From: Oceanimonas baumannii
GTDB taxonomy: Bacteria > Pseudomonadota > Gammaproteobacteria > Enterobacterales > Aeromonadaceae
Assembly (NCBI RefSeq): GCF_002245495.1
Contig: NZ_NQJF01000007.1
Span: 62,001-126,000, forward strand
DNA: 64,000 bases
Reading direction: 5' to 3'
Shown here: positions 1-9,178 of the stretch, piece by piece
Position numbering within the stretch: the stretch's first letter is position 1
How the letters are laid out: each line of letters opens with the position of its first letter
The notes under the pieces: model-generated
Database searches by the model: none
What the model was told of the DNA's origin: nothing
What the model saw: only the letters and a program-made list of their open reading frames with translations
Translations under genes and position numbers: made by a program

Positions 1-1065
1 GGGCCAGGGCTGTTGCTGCAGCAGCGCCTGTGTTTCCGGATGCAGGGTCTTGGCGTCTACCCCCAGTTCGGCAGCGGCCAGCCCCAGAAAGTGCCGGGCC
101 AGTCTGGGAATATCCTCCCGCCGTTCCTTCAGGGCCGGCATATGCACGCGGATCACGTTAAGGCGATGAAACAGGTCTTCCCGGAAATCTCCCTTGGCGA
201 CCTTTTTTTCCAGATCCTGATGGGTTGCGGCGATAATGCGTACATCTACCTTGATGGGCTGATGGCCGCCGACCCGATAAAACTGGCCGTCGGCCAGCAC
301 ACGCAGCAGCCGGGTCTGAATATCCAGTGGCATGTCGCCAATTTCGTCCAGAAACAGGGTGCCACCATCGGCCTGTTCAAAGCGGCCGCGCCGCACACTG
401 TTGGCTCCGGTGAATGCCCCTTTCTCATGGCCGAATAACTCCGATTCGATCAGATCCTTGGGGATGGCAGCCATGTTCAGGGCAATAAAGGACTGCGCGG
501 CCCGCGGGCTGTGTTTGTGCAGGGCGTGGGCCACCAGCTCTTTGCCGGTACCGCTCTGGCCGTTAATTAATACGGAAATGGAGGAGCGGGCCAGCCGGCC
601 AATAGCACGAAACACTTCCTGCATGGCCGGTGCTTCGCCGATGATCTCGGGAGTGCGTACCGCCTCTGTCTGTTCGCTGGAGGCTTTGTGCCGGCTTTCT
701 TTTATAAAGGCCACTGCGCGTTGTACCAGCGCCACGGCATCATCAATGTCGAAGGGTTTGGGCAGGTACTCAAAGGCTCCCCGCTGGTAAGCGTTAACTG
801 CGCTATCCAGATCCGAGTGGGCCGTCATGATGATGACCGGCAGGCCGGGAACTCGCTGGTGAATGGCACCAAGCAAAGTGAGGCCGTCCATACCGCCCAT
901 ACGAATGTCGGAGATCACCACATCCGGATGCGCATCCATCAGGGCGTCAAGCACGCTTTCTCCGTCTTCAAAGCTGCGACAGCGAAACCCGGCCTGGGCC
1001 AGAGCCCGTTCCAGTACCCATCGAATGGAGCTGTCGTCATCAACGACCCAAATCAGTTCAGCCAT
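1..1065 (-). CDS. ntrC: Nitrogen regulation response regulator NtrC (partial)
   Basis: Sigma-54 activator of nitrogen-limitation genes, phosphorylated by NtrB. The frame enters from the window edge, so the C-terminus with the Fis-type DNA-binding helix-turn-helix is missing; 355 codons are present. Visible parts: a receiver domain (about 1-120) with acidic pocket D9/D10, phospho-acceptor D53 in SDIRM and K103 in LPKPF; then the AAA+ domain with Walker A GQSGTGKE (169-176), the sigma-54 contact loop GAFTGA (216-221) and GGTLFLDE (234-241). It starts 9 bases after the ntrB stop, so the two are co-transcribed. The family call is near certain from the motifs and the partner gene. Confidence 0.97.
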   Translation of the reverse strand, partial: MAELIWVVDDDSSIRWVLERALAQAGFRCRSFEDGESVLDALMDAHPDVVISDIRMGGMDGLTLLGAIHQRVPGLPVIIMTAHSDLDSAVNAYQRGAFEYLPKPFDIDDAVALVQRAVAFIKESRHKASSEQTEAVRTPEIIGEAPAMQEVFRAIGRLARSSISVLINGQSGTGKELVAHALHKHSPRAAQSFIALNMAAIPKDLIESELFGHEKGAFTGANSVRRGRFEQADGGTLFLDEIGDMPLDIQTRLLRVLADGQFYRVGGHQPIKVDVRIIAATHQDLEKKVAKGDFREDLFHRLNVIRVHMPALKERREDIPRLARHFLGLAAAELGVDAKTLHPETQALLQQQPWP

Positions 1066-1074
1066 AGTGTGCTC

Positions 1075-2124
1075 CTATCGTCGTAACGGCAGATAAATAA
1101 TAAACTCGGTATGGCCTGGCCGGCTCTGGCATTCAATGCGGCCACGATGCTGATGGATCAGCTCCTGTGCAATGGACAGTCCCAGTCCGGTGCCGCCCTC
1201 CCTGCCGGTGACCATGGGATAGAACAGGGTGTCATGCAGGGCGGCGGGAATGCCGGGGCCATCGTCGATAATACGCACCTCGGCGGCCAGCCGGTAGCGC
1301 TTGCCCTGTAACATCACCTGGAAGGCAGTGCGGGTGCGAATGGTGATATGACCGTGATTTCCCAGGGCCTCCACTGCATTGCGCACCATATTGAGAAAGG
1401 CCTGTTGCAGTTGTTCCGGATCGGCTTCCAGATCGGGAATACTGGGATCATAATCCCGGGAAAGACTAATACCCGGGGCTATGTCCATGCTGACGAGCCG
1501 GCGTACCTGCTCCAGTACCGAATGCAGATTAATTACTTCCTGTTTGCCCGGACGCTGGGGGCCGAGCAGACGATCGACCAGGTTACGCAGACGATCGGCC
1601 TGGGCAATGATCAGGTGAGTGAACTCCTTCAGTTCTTCTTTTTCCAGTTCCCGCTCCAGCAGCTGGGCTGCGCCGCGCAGGCCGCCAAGCGGGTTTTTAA
1701 TCTCGTGGGCCAGGCCGCGAACCAGTTCCCGGGCTGCTTGCTGCTGTGCGCGTTGCTGCAGCTCCTGGCTGATTTTTTTTTGCTGATCAATCAGCCTCAG
1801 CTCCATCAGTGCCAGAGTGCGTTTGTTCAGGGTAAAAGCGGTGACACTCACATCAACCCAGCGGGGCAGACCGTCGATCACTATCTGGACTTCGCTATTG
1901 GTAAAGCTCTGTTCAAGTTCAATGCAACGCTGAATACGGCGCATATCAAGGGAAATGTCTTCCACCACCTGATCCAGCCGGGCGTCCTGCAGCCGGCGTT
2001 TGCTCAGGGTCAGCAATTGCTCGGCAGCGGTGTTGGCGAAGTGCACCACCAGCTCGCTGTCCACCACCAGCACCGCCGTGAGCTGGCTGTCGATAATGGT
2101 TTGAATATTAATCCGGTTATTCAC
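1075..2124 (-). CDS. glnL: Nitrogen regulation sensor kinase NtrB (GlnL)
   Basis: Cytoplasmic two-component kinase/phosphatase that reads PII (GlnB) and sets NtrC phosphorylation. An N-terminal PAS domain (about 1-110) is followed by the H box RGLAHEIKNPLGG, the N box with NMVRNAVEAL, and the ATP lid motifs DDGPGI and GREGGTGLGLS. I chose the GTG start at 2124 because AAGGGCG lies just upstream and the 349-residue product matches GlnL length; a longer frame reaches 2166. In enterics this gene follows glnA directly. Here glnA is 3 kb away and ntrB has its own upstream region with two NtrC-like sites. Confidence 0.96.
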   Translation of the reverse strand: MNNRINIQTIIDSQLTAVLVVDSELVVHFANTAAEQLLTLSKRRLQDARLDQVVEDISLDMRRIQRCIELEQSFTNSEVQIVIDGLPRWVDVSVTAFTLNKRTLALMELRLIDQQKKISQELQQRAQQQAARELVRGLAHEIKNPLGGLRGAAQLLERELEKEELKEFTHLIIAQADRLRNLVDRLLGPQRPGKQEVINLHSVLEQVRRLVSMDIAPGISLSRDYDPSIPDLEADPEQLQQAFLNMVRNAVEALGNHGHITIRTRTAFQVMLQGKRYRLAAEVRIIDDGPGIPAALHDTLFYPMVTGREGGTGLGLSIAQELIHQHRGRIECQSRPGHTEFIIYLPLRR

Positions 2125-2148
2125 GTTTTCGCCCTTACTCAAACAGTG

Positions 2149-2165
2149 TGCACCAATATAGTGCA
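2149..2165. promoter_or_regulatory. NtrC-type site in front of ntrB
   Basis: TGCACCAATATAGTGCA fits the NtrC consensus (TGCACYA, spacer, inverted half) and has the same arms as the site at 6756 upstream of glnA. It lies 25 bases upstream of the ntrB GTG. In E. coli a site at the glnL promoter lets NtrC repress glnLG; the same role is inferred here. Confidence 0.75.
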
Positions 2166-2189
2166 ATCAGTGTAGTTCATGAAGTGTGG

Positions 2190-2206
2190 TGCCACATAAT
2201 GGTGCA
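2190..2206. promoter_or_regulatory. Second NtrC-like site, ntrB/slyA intergenic region
   Basis: TGCCACATAATGGTGCA has one perfect half (TGGTGCA) and one degenerate half, centred 41 bases from the stronger site. Binding is inferred from the match only. Confidence 0.45.
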
Positions 2207-2284
2207 TCTGCAGAGAACTTCTCACTGACATGACGGGATATCATTCTTCGCTGCAAAAACCTTGCCTGTCTGCAGTTGATATTG

Positions 2285-2312
2285 TTGCATAGATAGATAG
2301 CCAGAATATAAT
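2285..2312 (+). promoter_or_regulatory. Sigma-70 promoter of the slyA-like operon
   Basis: A perfect -10 hexamer TATAAT (2307-2312) follows a plausible -35 TTGCAT (2285-2290) with a 16-base spacer. The -10 runs into the palindromic operator, which fits autorepression. Confidence 0.65.
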
Positions 2313-2326
2313 TAGCTAGCTAATTA
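2309..2326. promoter_or_regulatory. SlyA-type operator overlapping the -10
   Basis: An 18-base perfect palindrome contains TTAGCTAGCTAA (2312-2323), which differs in one base from the published SlyA/RovA consensus TTAGCAAGCTAA. It covers the end of the -10 box and the likely start point, just before the slyA-like gene. Confidence 0.75.
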
Positions 2327-2339
2327 ATTGGGGGTGTTC

Positions 2340-2786
2340 ATGAAGACATTGGGTATGACGCTGGCAAGTCTGGTTCGCCAATGGCGGCTGATTAATGATG
2401 AGCGCCTCAGGCCGCTCGGACTGACGCAAAGCCGCTGGATCACCCTGACCCACTTGCAGCAGGAAAATGGTATACAGCAGCACCGGCTGGCCCGCAGTAT
2501 CGGTGTTGAAAGTCCTTCTCTGGTCCGGACCCTGGATGGTCTGGAGCAGTTGGGGCTGGTGGAGCGGCGGCCCTGTGCCAATGATCGCCGGAGTAAAACC
2601 GTTCATCTTACTCCGGCGGTGACCCCGCTATTATCGGAAATGGATGCCGTGCTGGCGCATACGCGGCAGCAGGTACTGGATGGCCTGAGTGAGGCCGAGC
2701 TGGCCGAGCTGGAACGTATGGTGAACCATATTGGTGGCAACCTGCGCAGAATGAGCGAACAGTTAAGCGATAAAGAGAGGAACTAA
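2340..2786 (+). CDS. slyA: SlyA-like MarR-family regulator
   Basis: A 148-residue MarR-fold winged-helix repressor or anti-silencer. The motifs LVRxWR, LGLTQSRWITL, VESPSLVRTLDGLE and DRRSKTVHLT follow SlyA closely along its whole length. The ATG at 2340 was chosen because GGGGG precedes it at good distance; a TTG at 2328 would overlap that site. It is the first gene of a cassette with a HlyD-like adaptor (TAATG overlap) and a DUF2955 membrane protein. E. coli slyA also neighbours a HlyD/FUSC-type efflux set (ydhIJK). The SlyA-type palindrome in its promoter suggests autoregulation. Confidence 0.88.
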   Translation: MKTLGMTLASLVRQWRLINDERLRPLGLTQSRWITLTHLQQENGIQQHRLARSIGVESPSLVRTLDGLEQLGLVERRPCANDRRSKTVHLTPAVTPLLSEMDAVLAHTRQQVLDGLSEAELAELERMVNHIGGNLRRMSEQLSDKERN

Positions 2787-3835
2787 TGAACGCGGAGCAA
2801 AGTTTTAACCGCTGGGTACGTCTCGCTTTGGTCGCCTTTGGGACGCTGCTGGTATATTTCGTGTTGATCGACAACTATGTTCCCATGACGCCTCAGGCTC
2901 AGGCATACCGGTCGGTGCTGCCGGTGGCACCGCGGGTGGAAGGGCAGGTGGCCCGTGTGGCGGTGAGCAATAACCAGTCCGTGGTCGCCGGTGAGTTGCT
3001 GTTTGCGCTGGATGAGACCGACTACCAGCTGGCATTGGAACGGGCCAGTCTGCAACAACAACTTGCGACTGCCGATATGGAGCGTCAGCAGGCGGCCATG
3101 AATACCATTCAGGCTGAAATGGAGCAGGTCCGCCTGCGGGCGCAGGAGTTATCTCGTGAGGCCAGCCGAATGGAACGCCTGCATCGTCTGGGTCATATGT
3201 CGGTACAACAGGCTGAACAGGCCCGTAACCTGGCGCAACAGGCCGGCAGTGCCCTGAAAGCGGCTGAAGCCCGCCAGCAGGAGGCGCTGCAGGCGCTGGC
3301 GGCGGTAGAGCTGACTAATAAGCAGGCTGAAAACGCGTTTGAACAGGCAAAGTTATCGCTGGAACGTACGCAGGTAACGGCGGAGGTCGGAGGACGCATT
3401 GGTAACCTGCAACTGCAGGAAGGGGTGCAGGCCAGAGCCGGTCAGCCTTTAATGGCACTGATTTCCAATGAACTGACGGTCACTGCCGATCTGCGCGAGA
3501 AAAGCCTGCGCCATGTGCGCACAGGCACCCGGGTGGGCGTGGTGTTCGACGCCCTGCCCGGGCGTATTTTTAATGGCCATGTCAGCAGCATCGACAGCGG
3601 CGTACGCCAGGGCCAGCAGCAGGCCGACGGTCAGTTGGTGCAGCCTGAAAACTCCGATCGCTGGGTGCGGGATGCCCAGCGGCTGCGGGTGCATGTTGCC
3701 CTTGATGAGCCGGTACCGGCGCTGGCCACCGGCGCACGGGCCACGGTGCAGTTATTTCCTGAAGCCGGCAGCTGGCTGCACGGTCTGGGGTGGATCCAGC
3801 TGTGGCTGGTCAGTCAGTTCCGTTATCTCTATTAA
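2786..3835 (+). CDS. HlyD/EmrA-family membrane fusion protein
   Basis: Periplasmic adaptor of an efflux system, anchored by one N-terminal membrane helix (about 13-31). It has a split biotinyl-lipoyl region (VLPVAPRVEGQVARVAV and later VGGRIGNLQLQEGVQ) around a long Gln/Ala-rich helical hairpin (about 85-200), then a beta-barrel domain. The length of 349 residues is normal for the AaeA/YibH type. The start codon overlaps the slyA-like stop (TAATG), so translation is coupled. The partner is probably the DUF2955 protein 12 bases downstream. The substrate is unknown; aromatic acids or drugs are typical for this adaptor class. Confidence 0.87.
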   Translation: MNAEQSFNRWVRLALVAFGTLLVYFVLIDNYVPMTPQAQAYRSVLPVAPRVEGQVARVAVSNNQSVVAGELLFALDETDYQLALERASLQQQLATADMERQQAAMNTIQAEMEQVRLRAQELSREASRMERLHRLGHMSVQQAEQARNLAQQAGSALKAAEARQQEALQALAAVELTNKQAENAFEQAKLSLERTQVTAEVGGRIGNLQLQEGVQARAGQPLMALISNELTVTADLREKSLRHVRTGTRVGVVFDALPGRIFNGHVSSIDSGVRQGQQQADGQLVQPENSDRWVRDAQRLRVHVALDEPVPALATGARATVQLFPEAGSWLHGLGWIQLWLVSQFRYLY

Positions 3836-3847
3836 TGGGGTGCGGCT

Positions 3848-4861
3848 ATGACCTTTACCGATGACAAACTGAGGGGCTGTCTGCGCATTGCGCTGGGCAG
3901 CACTCTGGGGATGCTGACCGCCAAGGTCATGGATTGGCAGATGGGGGTGTTTTTTACCGTTTATCCGATGCTGCTGCTGGGCATGGTGCCGGTGCTGAAC
4001 CGCTTTGTGATATTACAGTTTATTGGTTCCTCGGTGCTGACCTCGCTGGAGGTAATGCTGCTGCCCGGCCTGCTGGGACACTGGCCACCGGCGTATGTGG
4101 TGGTGGTGTTTCTGCTGTTTTTATGGCGTTTCAGGCTGATGGCGCAGGGCCCCTTGATGCTGTTTGGTGCCAGCGGCTGCGTCAGCCTGAGCATTATGCT
4201 GCACTTTGCCAGCTATCCTCAGTATCATCTGGCCGACATGGCCGCCAGCAACATAGTGGCGTCCTGTCTGTCGGTAGCGGTGGCTGCGGTGCTTTATGTA
4301 TGGCTTCCTGACCGTGAGTCCCCTGTGGTCCGGGCGCTGCCGGAGAAAAGCGATAATGTATTGCGCCATCAGACCCTGCTGGGGGCAATTGTGGCTACTC
4401 TCAGTTTTGTAGTGTTCCAAACCGTGAATCTGGTGGATTCACTGTCGGCTCAGGTGGCGACAGTACTGGTGCTGTTTCCCATGAGTTTTGCCGGTGCCGT
4501 GGTATCGGGACGGGCCCGTTGCATCGGCACTTTGCTGGGGTGCTCGGCGGGCCTGCTATTTCAGCTGATACTGTATGACCATTATCACAACCTGCTGTTA
4601 CTGGGTCTGGCGTTCTGGATTTGTACCATGGTGTTTGCCCGCCTTCATGCCCGTGAGGCCATGCCCGGGGTGGGCTTTGCCGGACTTACCACGGTGGGCA
4701 TACTGTTCGGTCAGTATGTGTCGCCGGAACATGATCTGGTGTTCAGCGCCCTTTATCGCATGAGTTCGATGACCGTGGCGATTCTTACCACCTTGTGCTG
4801 CGTGTATCTGGTACATAAGCTGCTCAATCTGTTTCCATCTACCCGGCATCAGATTTTATAA
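3848..4861 (+). CDS. DUF2955/FUSC-like inner-membrane transport protein
   Basis: A 337-residue very hydrophobic protein with roughly nine or ten predicted membrane segments in two blocks, a layout like aromatic-acid exporter (AaeB/FUSC-like) and DUF2955 proteins. It is the last gene of the slyA-HlyD cassette and starts 12 bases after the adaptor, with GGGGTG as ribosome site. Together the three form a regulated efflux unit. No outer-membrane factor is encoded nearby, so a shared TolC-type channel would be needed. The family name is fairly sure; the transported compound is not known. Confidence 0.75.
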   Translation: MTFTDDKLRGCLRIALGSTLGMLTAKVMDWQMGVFFTVYPMLLLGMVPVLNRFVILQFIGSSVLTSLEVMLLPGLLGHWPPAYVVVVFLLFLWRFRLMAQGPLMLFGASGCVSLSIMLHFASYPQYHLADMAASNIVASCLSVAVAAVLYVWLPDRESPVVRALPEKSDNVLRHQTLLGAIVATLSFVVFQTVNLVDSLSAQVATVLVLFPMSFAGAVVSGRARCIGTLLGCSAGLLFQLILYDHYHNLLLLGLAFWICTMVFARLHAREAMPGVGFAGLTTVGILFGQYVSPEHDLVFSALYRMSSMTVAILTTLCCVYLVHKLLNLFPSTRHQIL

Positions 4862-5154
4862 GCGGGAAGTCTCTGACCTGTCTGTTAGGCCGTGCAAACT
4901 CGTCGGCAAAAAAGCACTGCTTCTGCGGAACGCCGAGATGGTATACCACTCAATACTTCAACCCACTGCGAACATTCATTGGATGTTCGGTCGGGCTGAA
5001 ACATCTCGTTACGGAGAGCAAGCTCGCCCCATGGGGGCTACGCTGCGTATCGGCGTAGCGCAACCACGCTGCTGCTTCGCATTACGCCGGGCCAGACGTT
5101 CTTGTTCCACAAGAACAGTACCTTATTGACTAATTATGTACTGACCGACAAAAA
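4862..5154. other. Non-coding convergent gap after the efflux cassette
   Basis: No convincing gene. The stretch contains short inverted repeats, including an 8-base-stem hairpin at 5098-5116 (GTTCTTGT/ACAAGAAC) and GC-rich repeats near 5015-5090. A 63-codon open frame here has no ribosome site and reads like random sequence. Confidence 0.6.
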
Positions 5155-5184
5155 CAAAAAAGCCCGGTTTCCCGGGCTTTTTTA
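5155..5184 (-). terminator. Intrinsic terminator of glnA
   Basis: AGCCCGG (5161-5167) pairs with CCGGGCT (5172-5178) around a 4-base loop, flanked by A and T runs on both sides. It follows the glnA stop by 16 bases on the minus strand and could also stop transcription from the efflux cassette. Confidence 0.9.
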
Positions 5185-5199
5185 CTTCAAGTTTTCAGT

Positions 5200-6609
5200 T
5201 TACACGGAGTAGTACAGGTCAAACTCCAGCGGGTGAACCGCCATGTTGATGACCTCGGTTTCCTTGCGCTTATACTTGATGTAGGCATCAATGAACTCGT
5301 CGGAGAACACACCGCCACGGGTCAGGAATTCGCGGTCTTTGTCCAGATTATCCAGGGCATCGTCCAGCGAGGTGGCCACGGTCGGGATCTCGGCGGCCTC
5401 TTCGGCCGGCAGGTCGTACAGATCCTTGTCCATGGCATCGCCCGGGTGGATCTTGTTCTGAATACCGTCCAGGCCGGCCATCAGCAGTGCGGCAAAGCAC
5501 AGGTAGGGGTTGGCGGCCGGATCCGGGAAGCGGGTCTCGATGCGACGGGCTTTGGGTGAACCTACCAGCGGGATCCGGATGGAGGCTGAGCGGTTACGGG
5601 CAGAATAGGCCAGCATGACCGGGGCTTCAAATCCGGGCACCAGACGACGGTAAGAGTTGGTCGCCGGGTTGGTGATGGCGTTCAGGGCACGGGCGTGCTT
5701 GATGATACCGCCGATGTAGTACAGTGCCATTTCAGACAGGCCGCCGTACAGGTCGCCGGAGAACAGGTTTTCACCGTTCTTGCCCAGAGACTGGTGCACG
5801 TGCATACCGGAGCCGTTGTCGCCTACCAGCGGCTTGGGCATAAAGGTCGCGGTCTTGTTAAAGGCGTGGGCCACGTTGTGTACCACGTACTTGTAGATTT
5901 GGATCTCGTCGGCCTTTTTGGTCAGGGTGTTGAATTTGCAGGCAATCTCGTTCTGACCGGCGGTGGCCACTTCGTGGTGGTGAGCTTCTACCACCAGGCC
6001 CATCTCTTCCATTACCAGACACATGGCGGAACGGATGTCGTGAGAAGAGTCGATAGGAGCTACCGGGAAGTAGCCGCCCTTCACGCCCGGACGGTGACCC
6101 TTGTTGCCTTCTTCATAGTCGCGGCCAGAGTTCCATTTGGCTTCCTGGTCATCAATTTTGAAGAAGCTGCCAGACATGTCGGTCTGGAAGCGTACGTCGT
6201 CGAACATGAAGAATTCCGGCTCGGGACCGATCAGTACGGTATCGGCGATGCCGGTGGACACCAGGTATTCCTCGGCGCGGCGGGCGATGGAGCGCGGATC
6301 CCGGTCGTAGCCTTGCATGGTGGCAGGTTCCAGCACATCGCAACGGATGTTGAGGGTAGCGTCTTCGGTGAACGGATCCATCACAGCGGTGGACGGATCG
6401 GGCATCAGCACCATGTCGGATTCGTGAATGGTCTTCCATGCAGTCATGGATGAACCGTCAAACATTTTGCCTTCTTCAAAGAAGTCATCGTTTACCTGGC
6501 CTACTGGCAGGCTGATGTGCTGCTCCTTACCCTTGATATCGGTAAAGCGCATATCGATGAATTTGACATCGTGTTCCTTGATCATGTCCATTACGGTTTC
6601 AATTGACAT
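5200..6609 (-). CDS. glnA: Glutamine synthetase type I
   Basis: Makes glutamine from glutamate, ammonia and ATP; the dodecameric cytoplasmic enzyme is central to ammonia assimilation. The 469-residue length equals E. coli GlnA. Signature parts include FDGSS, the metal/nucleotide motif [11 protein letters not shown], the ATP-binding [16 protein letters not shown] segment and the adenylylation tyrosine in DLYDLP near residue 398, so GlnE-type control is expected. The start at 6609 is fixed by GGAGGT 8 bases upstream; a longer frame to 6669 has no support. Its promoter has a sigma-54 element and two NtrC sites. ntrBC is not immediately downstream as it is in enterics. Confidence 0.98.
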   Translation of the reverse strand: MSIETVMDMIKEHDVKFIDMRFTDIKGKEQHISLPVGQVNDDFFEEGKMFDGSSMTAWKTIHESDMVLMPDPSTAVMDPFTEDATLNIRCDVLEPATMQGYDRDPRSIARRAEEYLVSTGIADTVLIGPEPEFFMFDDVRFQTDMSGSFFKIDDQEAKWNSGRDYEEGNKGHRPGVKGGYFPVAPIDSSHDIRSAMCLVMEEMGLVVEAHHHEVATAGQNEIACKFNTLTKKADEIQIYKYVVHNVAHAFNKTATFMPKPLVGDNGSGMHVHQSLGKNGENLFSGDLYGGLSEMALYYIGGIIKHARALNAITNPATNSYRRLVPGFEAPVMLAYSARNRSASIRIPLVGSPKARRIETRFPDPAANPYLCFAALLMAGLDGIQNKIHPGDAMDKDLYDLPAEEAAEIPTVATSLDDALDNLDKDREFLTRGGVFSDEFIDAYIKYKRKETEVINMAVHPLEFDLYYSV

Positions 6610-6676
6610 GGGTTTCGACCTCCAAAAATTAACATCCAGGGTCTGATGAACAAATTCATCAGTTGCCATCTACTAA

Positions 6677-6691
6677 GCTAAAACTGTGCCA
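6677..6691 (-). promoter_or_regulatory. glnA: Sigma-54 promoter of glnA
   Basis: On the minus strand TGGCAC (the -24 element) is followed after five bases by TAGC, which keeps the invariant GC of the -12 element. Transcription would begin near 6666, leaving a leader of about 57 bases before the glnA ATG. Confidence 0.75.
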
Positions 6692-6755
6692 TCTTTGTAA
6701 AGCTTTGTTATTTAAGAGCTTTGTGCTGTGATACTGCATGGCACGCGAATCGTCA

Positions 6756-6772
6756 TGCACCAGTTTAGTGCA
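6756..6772. promoter_or_regulatory. NtrC enhancer site 1 of glnA
   Basis: TGCACCAGTTTAGTGCA, an inverted repeat matching the NtrC consensus, is centred about 98 bases upstream of the predicted sigma-54 start. This is close to the enhancer distance at E. coli glnAp2. Confidence 0.8.
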
Positions 6773-6805
6773 TGCGCGGATCTTTTTAGTGCGCCATCAT
6801 TGATG

Positions 6806-6822
6806 TGCGTCATTCTGGTGCA
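6806..6822. promoter_or_regulatory. NtrC enhancer site 2 of glnA
   Basis: TGCGTCATTCTGGTGCA has a perfect right half and lies 50 bases (centre to centre) from site 1, near -148. Paired sites allow cooperative NtrC binding. Confidence 0.7.
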
Positions 6823-7141
6823 TACCGGACCAGCCCGTGTTATCGATGCATAATATCATTCATAGATGACGGTAAGGATCTTTTCGGGTCCGTTTTAATC
6901 TCATTCAAGCGCACGTCATTATGTGGAGCTACCCTCATATTCAGCCTGACGTTACGGGCGCCAGCTGTACCGGCCATCGTCGGCATGAAAAAACAAGAAA
7001 ATAATATGTTGGGGCGGCTAAAGCATGTACAATTTGCAGCCCCTTTTATTCGGGTCCGCTGCAATTGTTGGCGCCGGACATCCTCTGAGAGCGGTCGCAC
7101 CGCCTGTGCCTGCCTCAAAAATATGCGAGCGAAAGAAATTA
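6823..7141. other. typA leader/promoter side of the glnA-typA gap
   Basis: No gene recognised. An open frame continuous with typA extends back to 7025, but its first 39 residues have no counterpart in TypA. I see no clear promoter hexamers that I would assign with confidence. Confidence 0.5.
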
Positions 7142-8977
7142 ATGTCATCTGAAATCAGTAACTTGAGAAACATTGCCATTATCGCGCACGTTGACCACGG
7201 TAAGACTACCCTGGTTGACAAGCTGCTGCAGCAGTCCGGCACTCTGGAAAGCCGCGGTGAAGCCGAAGAGCGGGTTATGGATTCAAACGATATCGAGCGC
7301 GAGCGCGGTATTACCATCCTGGCCAAGAACACTGCCATTCGCTGGACCTCTCCCGAGGGACAGGAATACCGCATTAACATCGTGGACACTCCCGGGCACG
7401 CCGACTTTGGCGGCGAAGTAGAGCGGGTTATGTCCATGGTTGACTCGGTACTGCTGCTGGTGGATGCTCAGGAAGGTCCCATGCCACAGACCCGCTTTGT
7501 GACCCAGAAGGCATTTGCTCAGGGCCTGAAGCCTATCGTGATCATCAACAAGGTGGACAAACCCGGTGCCCGCCCTGACTGGGTAATGGATCAGGTGTTT
7601 GACCTGTTCGACAACCTGGGTGCCACCGACGACCAGCTCGACTTCCAGGTAGTGTACGCCTCCGGCCTGAACGGCTGGGCCTCTCTCGACGCCGATGAGC
7701 CGGCCGAAGATATGACTGCCCTGTTCCAGACCATCATCGACCAGGTACCGACCCCCGATGCAGATCCGGAAGGCACCCTGCAGATGCAGATCTCCCAGCT
7801 CGACTACTCCTCCTACGTGGGTGTTATCGGTGTGGGCCGCATCAAGCGCGGTACCGTCAAGGTGAACCAGCAGGTCACCGTGATCGGCGCCGACGGCAAG
7901 ACCCGCAACGGCAAGGTCGGCCAGGTTATGGGTTACCTGGGCCTGCAGCGTCACGACGTGACCGAAGCCAGCGCCGGCGACATCGTGGCCATTACCGGCC
8001 TGGGCGAGCTGAAGATCTCCGACACCGTGTGTGCCGCCGGTGCCGTTGAAGCGCTGCCGCCGCTGTCCGTGGACGAGCCCACTGTGACCATGACCTTCCA
8101 GGTCAACACTTCCCCCTTCGCCGGCAAGGACGGCAAGTTTGTGACCTCGCGTAACATTCTCGAGCGTCTGACCCAGGAGCTGGTGCACAACGTGGCTCTG
8201 CGGGTGGAAGAAACCGGTGACCCCGACAAGTTCCGCGTATCCGGCCGGGGTGAACTGCACCTGGGCATCCTGATCGAGAACATGCGTCGCGAAGGCTTCG
8301 AACTGGCGGTTTCCCGCCCTGAGGTAATCCTGCGCGAAGAGAATGGCGAGCTGCAAGAGCCTTTCGAAACCCTGACCGTGGACGTGGAAGAAGACAGCCA
8401 GGGCTCCGTGATGGAGAAGCTGGGTGAGCGCAAGGCCGAGATGACCAACATGGTACCGGACGGCAAGGGTCGCGTGCGCATCGACTTCATGGTGCCGGCT
8501 CGGGGCCTGATCGGCTTCCAGACCGAGTTCATGACCCTGACCTCCGGCTCCGGTTTGATGTACCACACCTTTGACCACTACGGTCCGCACAAGGGTGGCA
8601 ACATCGGCCAGCGCAACAACGGCGTGCTGATCTCCAACGCCACCGGCAAGGCCCTGGCCTACGCCCTGTTCAACCTGCAGGAGCGCGGCCGCCTGTTCAT
8701 CGAACACGCCACCGAAGTGTACGAAGGCATGGTGATCGGTATTCACAACCGCTCCAACGACCTGACCGTAAACTGCCTCAAGGGCAAGCAGCTGACCAAC
8801 ATTCGTGCCGCCGGCACCGATGAGGCGCTGACCCTGGTGCCGCCGATCAAAATGAGCCTGGAGCGCGCACTCGAGTTCATCGATGACGATGAGCTGGTGG
8901 AAGTGACCCCGAACAACATTCGTATTCGCAAGAAACTGCTGACCGAAAACGATCGCAAGCGTGCCAGCCGCGCCTGA
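7142..8977 (+). CDS. typA: Ribosome-associated GTPase TypA/BipA
   Basis: Translational GTPase of the EF-G family that binds the 70S ribosome and helps 50S assembly and stress or cold adaptation. At 611 residues it is close to E. coli BipA (607). G1 is AHVDHGKT (15-22), the switch II segment is [14 protein letters not shown] and G4 is NKVD. The EF-G-like domain V and the BipA-specific C-terminal part follow. I start at the ATG at 7142 ([16 protein letters not shown]), which matches the homologue; the upstream extension is probably leader. Its divergent position to glnA is conserved in enterics. Codon use is strongly biased, as expected for high expression. Confidence 0.97.
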   Translation: MSSEISNLRNIAIIAHVDHGKTTLVDKLLQQSGTLESRGEAEERVMDSNDIERERGITILAKNTAIRWTSPEGQEYRINIVDTPGHADFGGEVERVMSMVDSVLLLVDAQEGPMPQTRFVTQKAFAQGLKPIVIINKVDKPGARPDWVMDQVFDLFDNLGATDDQLDFQVVYASGLNGWASLDADEPAEDMTALFQTIIDQVPTPDADPEGTLQMQISQLDYSSYVGVIGVGRIKRGTVKVNQQVTVIGADGKTRNGKVGQVMGYLGLQRHDVTEASAGDIVAITGLGELKISDTVCAAGAVEALPPLSVDEPTVTMTFQVNTSPFAGKDGKFVTSRNILERLTQELVHNVALRVEETGDPDKFRVSGRGELHLGILIENMRREGFELAVSRPEVILREENGELQEPFETLTVDVEEDSQGSVMEKLGERKAEMTNMVPDGKGRVRIDFMVPARGLIGFQTEFMTLTSGSGLMYHTFDHYGPHKGGNIGQRNNGVLISNATGKALAYALFNLQERGRLFIEHATEVYEGMVIGIHNRSNDLTVNCLKGKQLTNIRAAGTDEALTLVPPIKMSLERALEFIDDDELVEVTPNNIRIRKKLLTENDRKRASRA

Positions 8978-8997
8978 TCGCATTCGTGAACAACACT

Positions 8998-9022
8998 AAA
9001 GGGCGCTTCGGCGTCCTTTTTT
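8998..9022 (+). terminator. Terminator of typA
   Basis: AAAGGGCGC, a TTCG tetraloop and GCGTCCTTT form a stem with one wobble pair, followed by a T run, 20 bases after the typA stop. Confidence 0.9.
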
Positions 9023-9178
9023 GTGCCCGCCTTCAAGTCCTTCTCTTATTCAAATTATTTGAATCTCAGAACCAGTAAAGGTTGCTTTGATTTGTGGTAA
9101 AAGACATTAGACTTGCGATTAATTATCATGCACAGTTGAGAATGCCTCTTTTATAAGGGGTTATAAGAGGGTCAAGCT

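Noticed and set aside
4938-5129. 63-codon open frame between the DUF2955 gene and glnA
   Set aside because: No ribosome site, no recognisable pattern, and it overlaps several inverted repeats; read as non-coding.
7283-8983. 566-codon frame antisense to typA
   Set aside because: Arises from strong codon bias of typA; the composition is His/Gly/Val-rich and unlike any protein.
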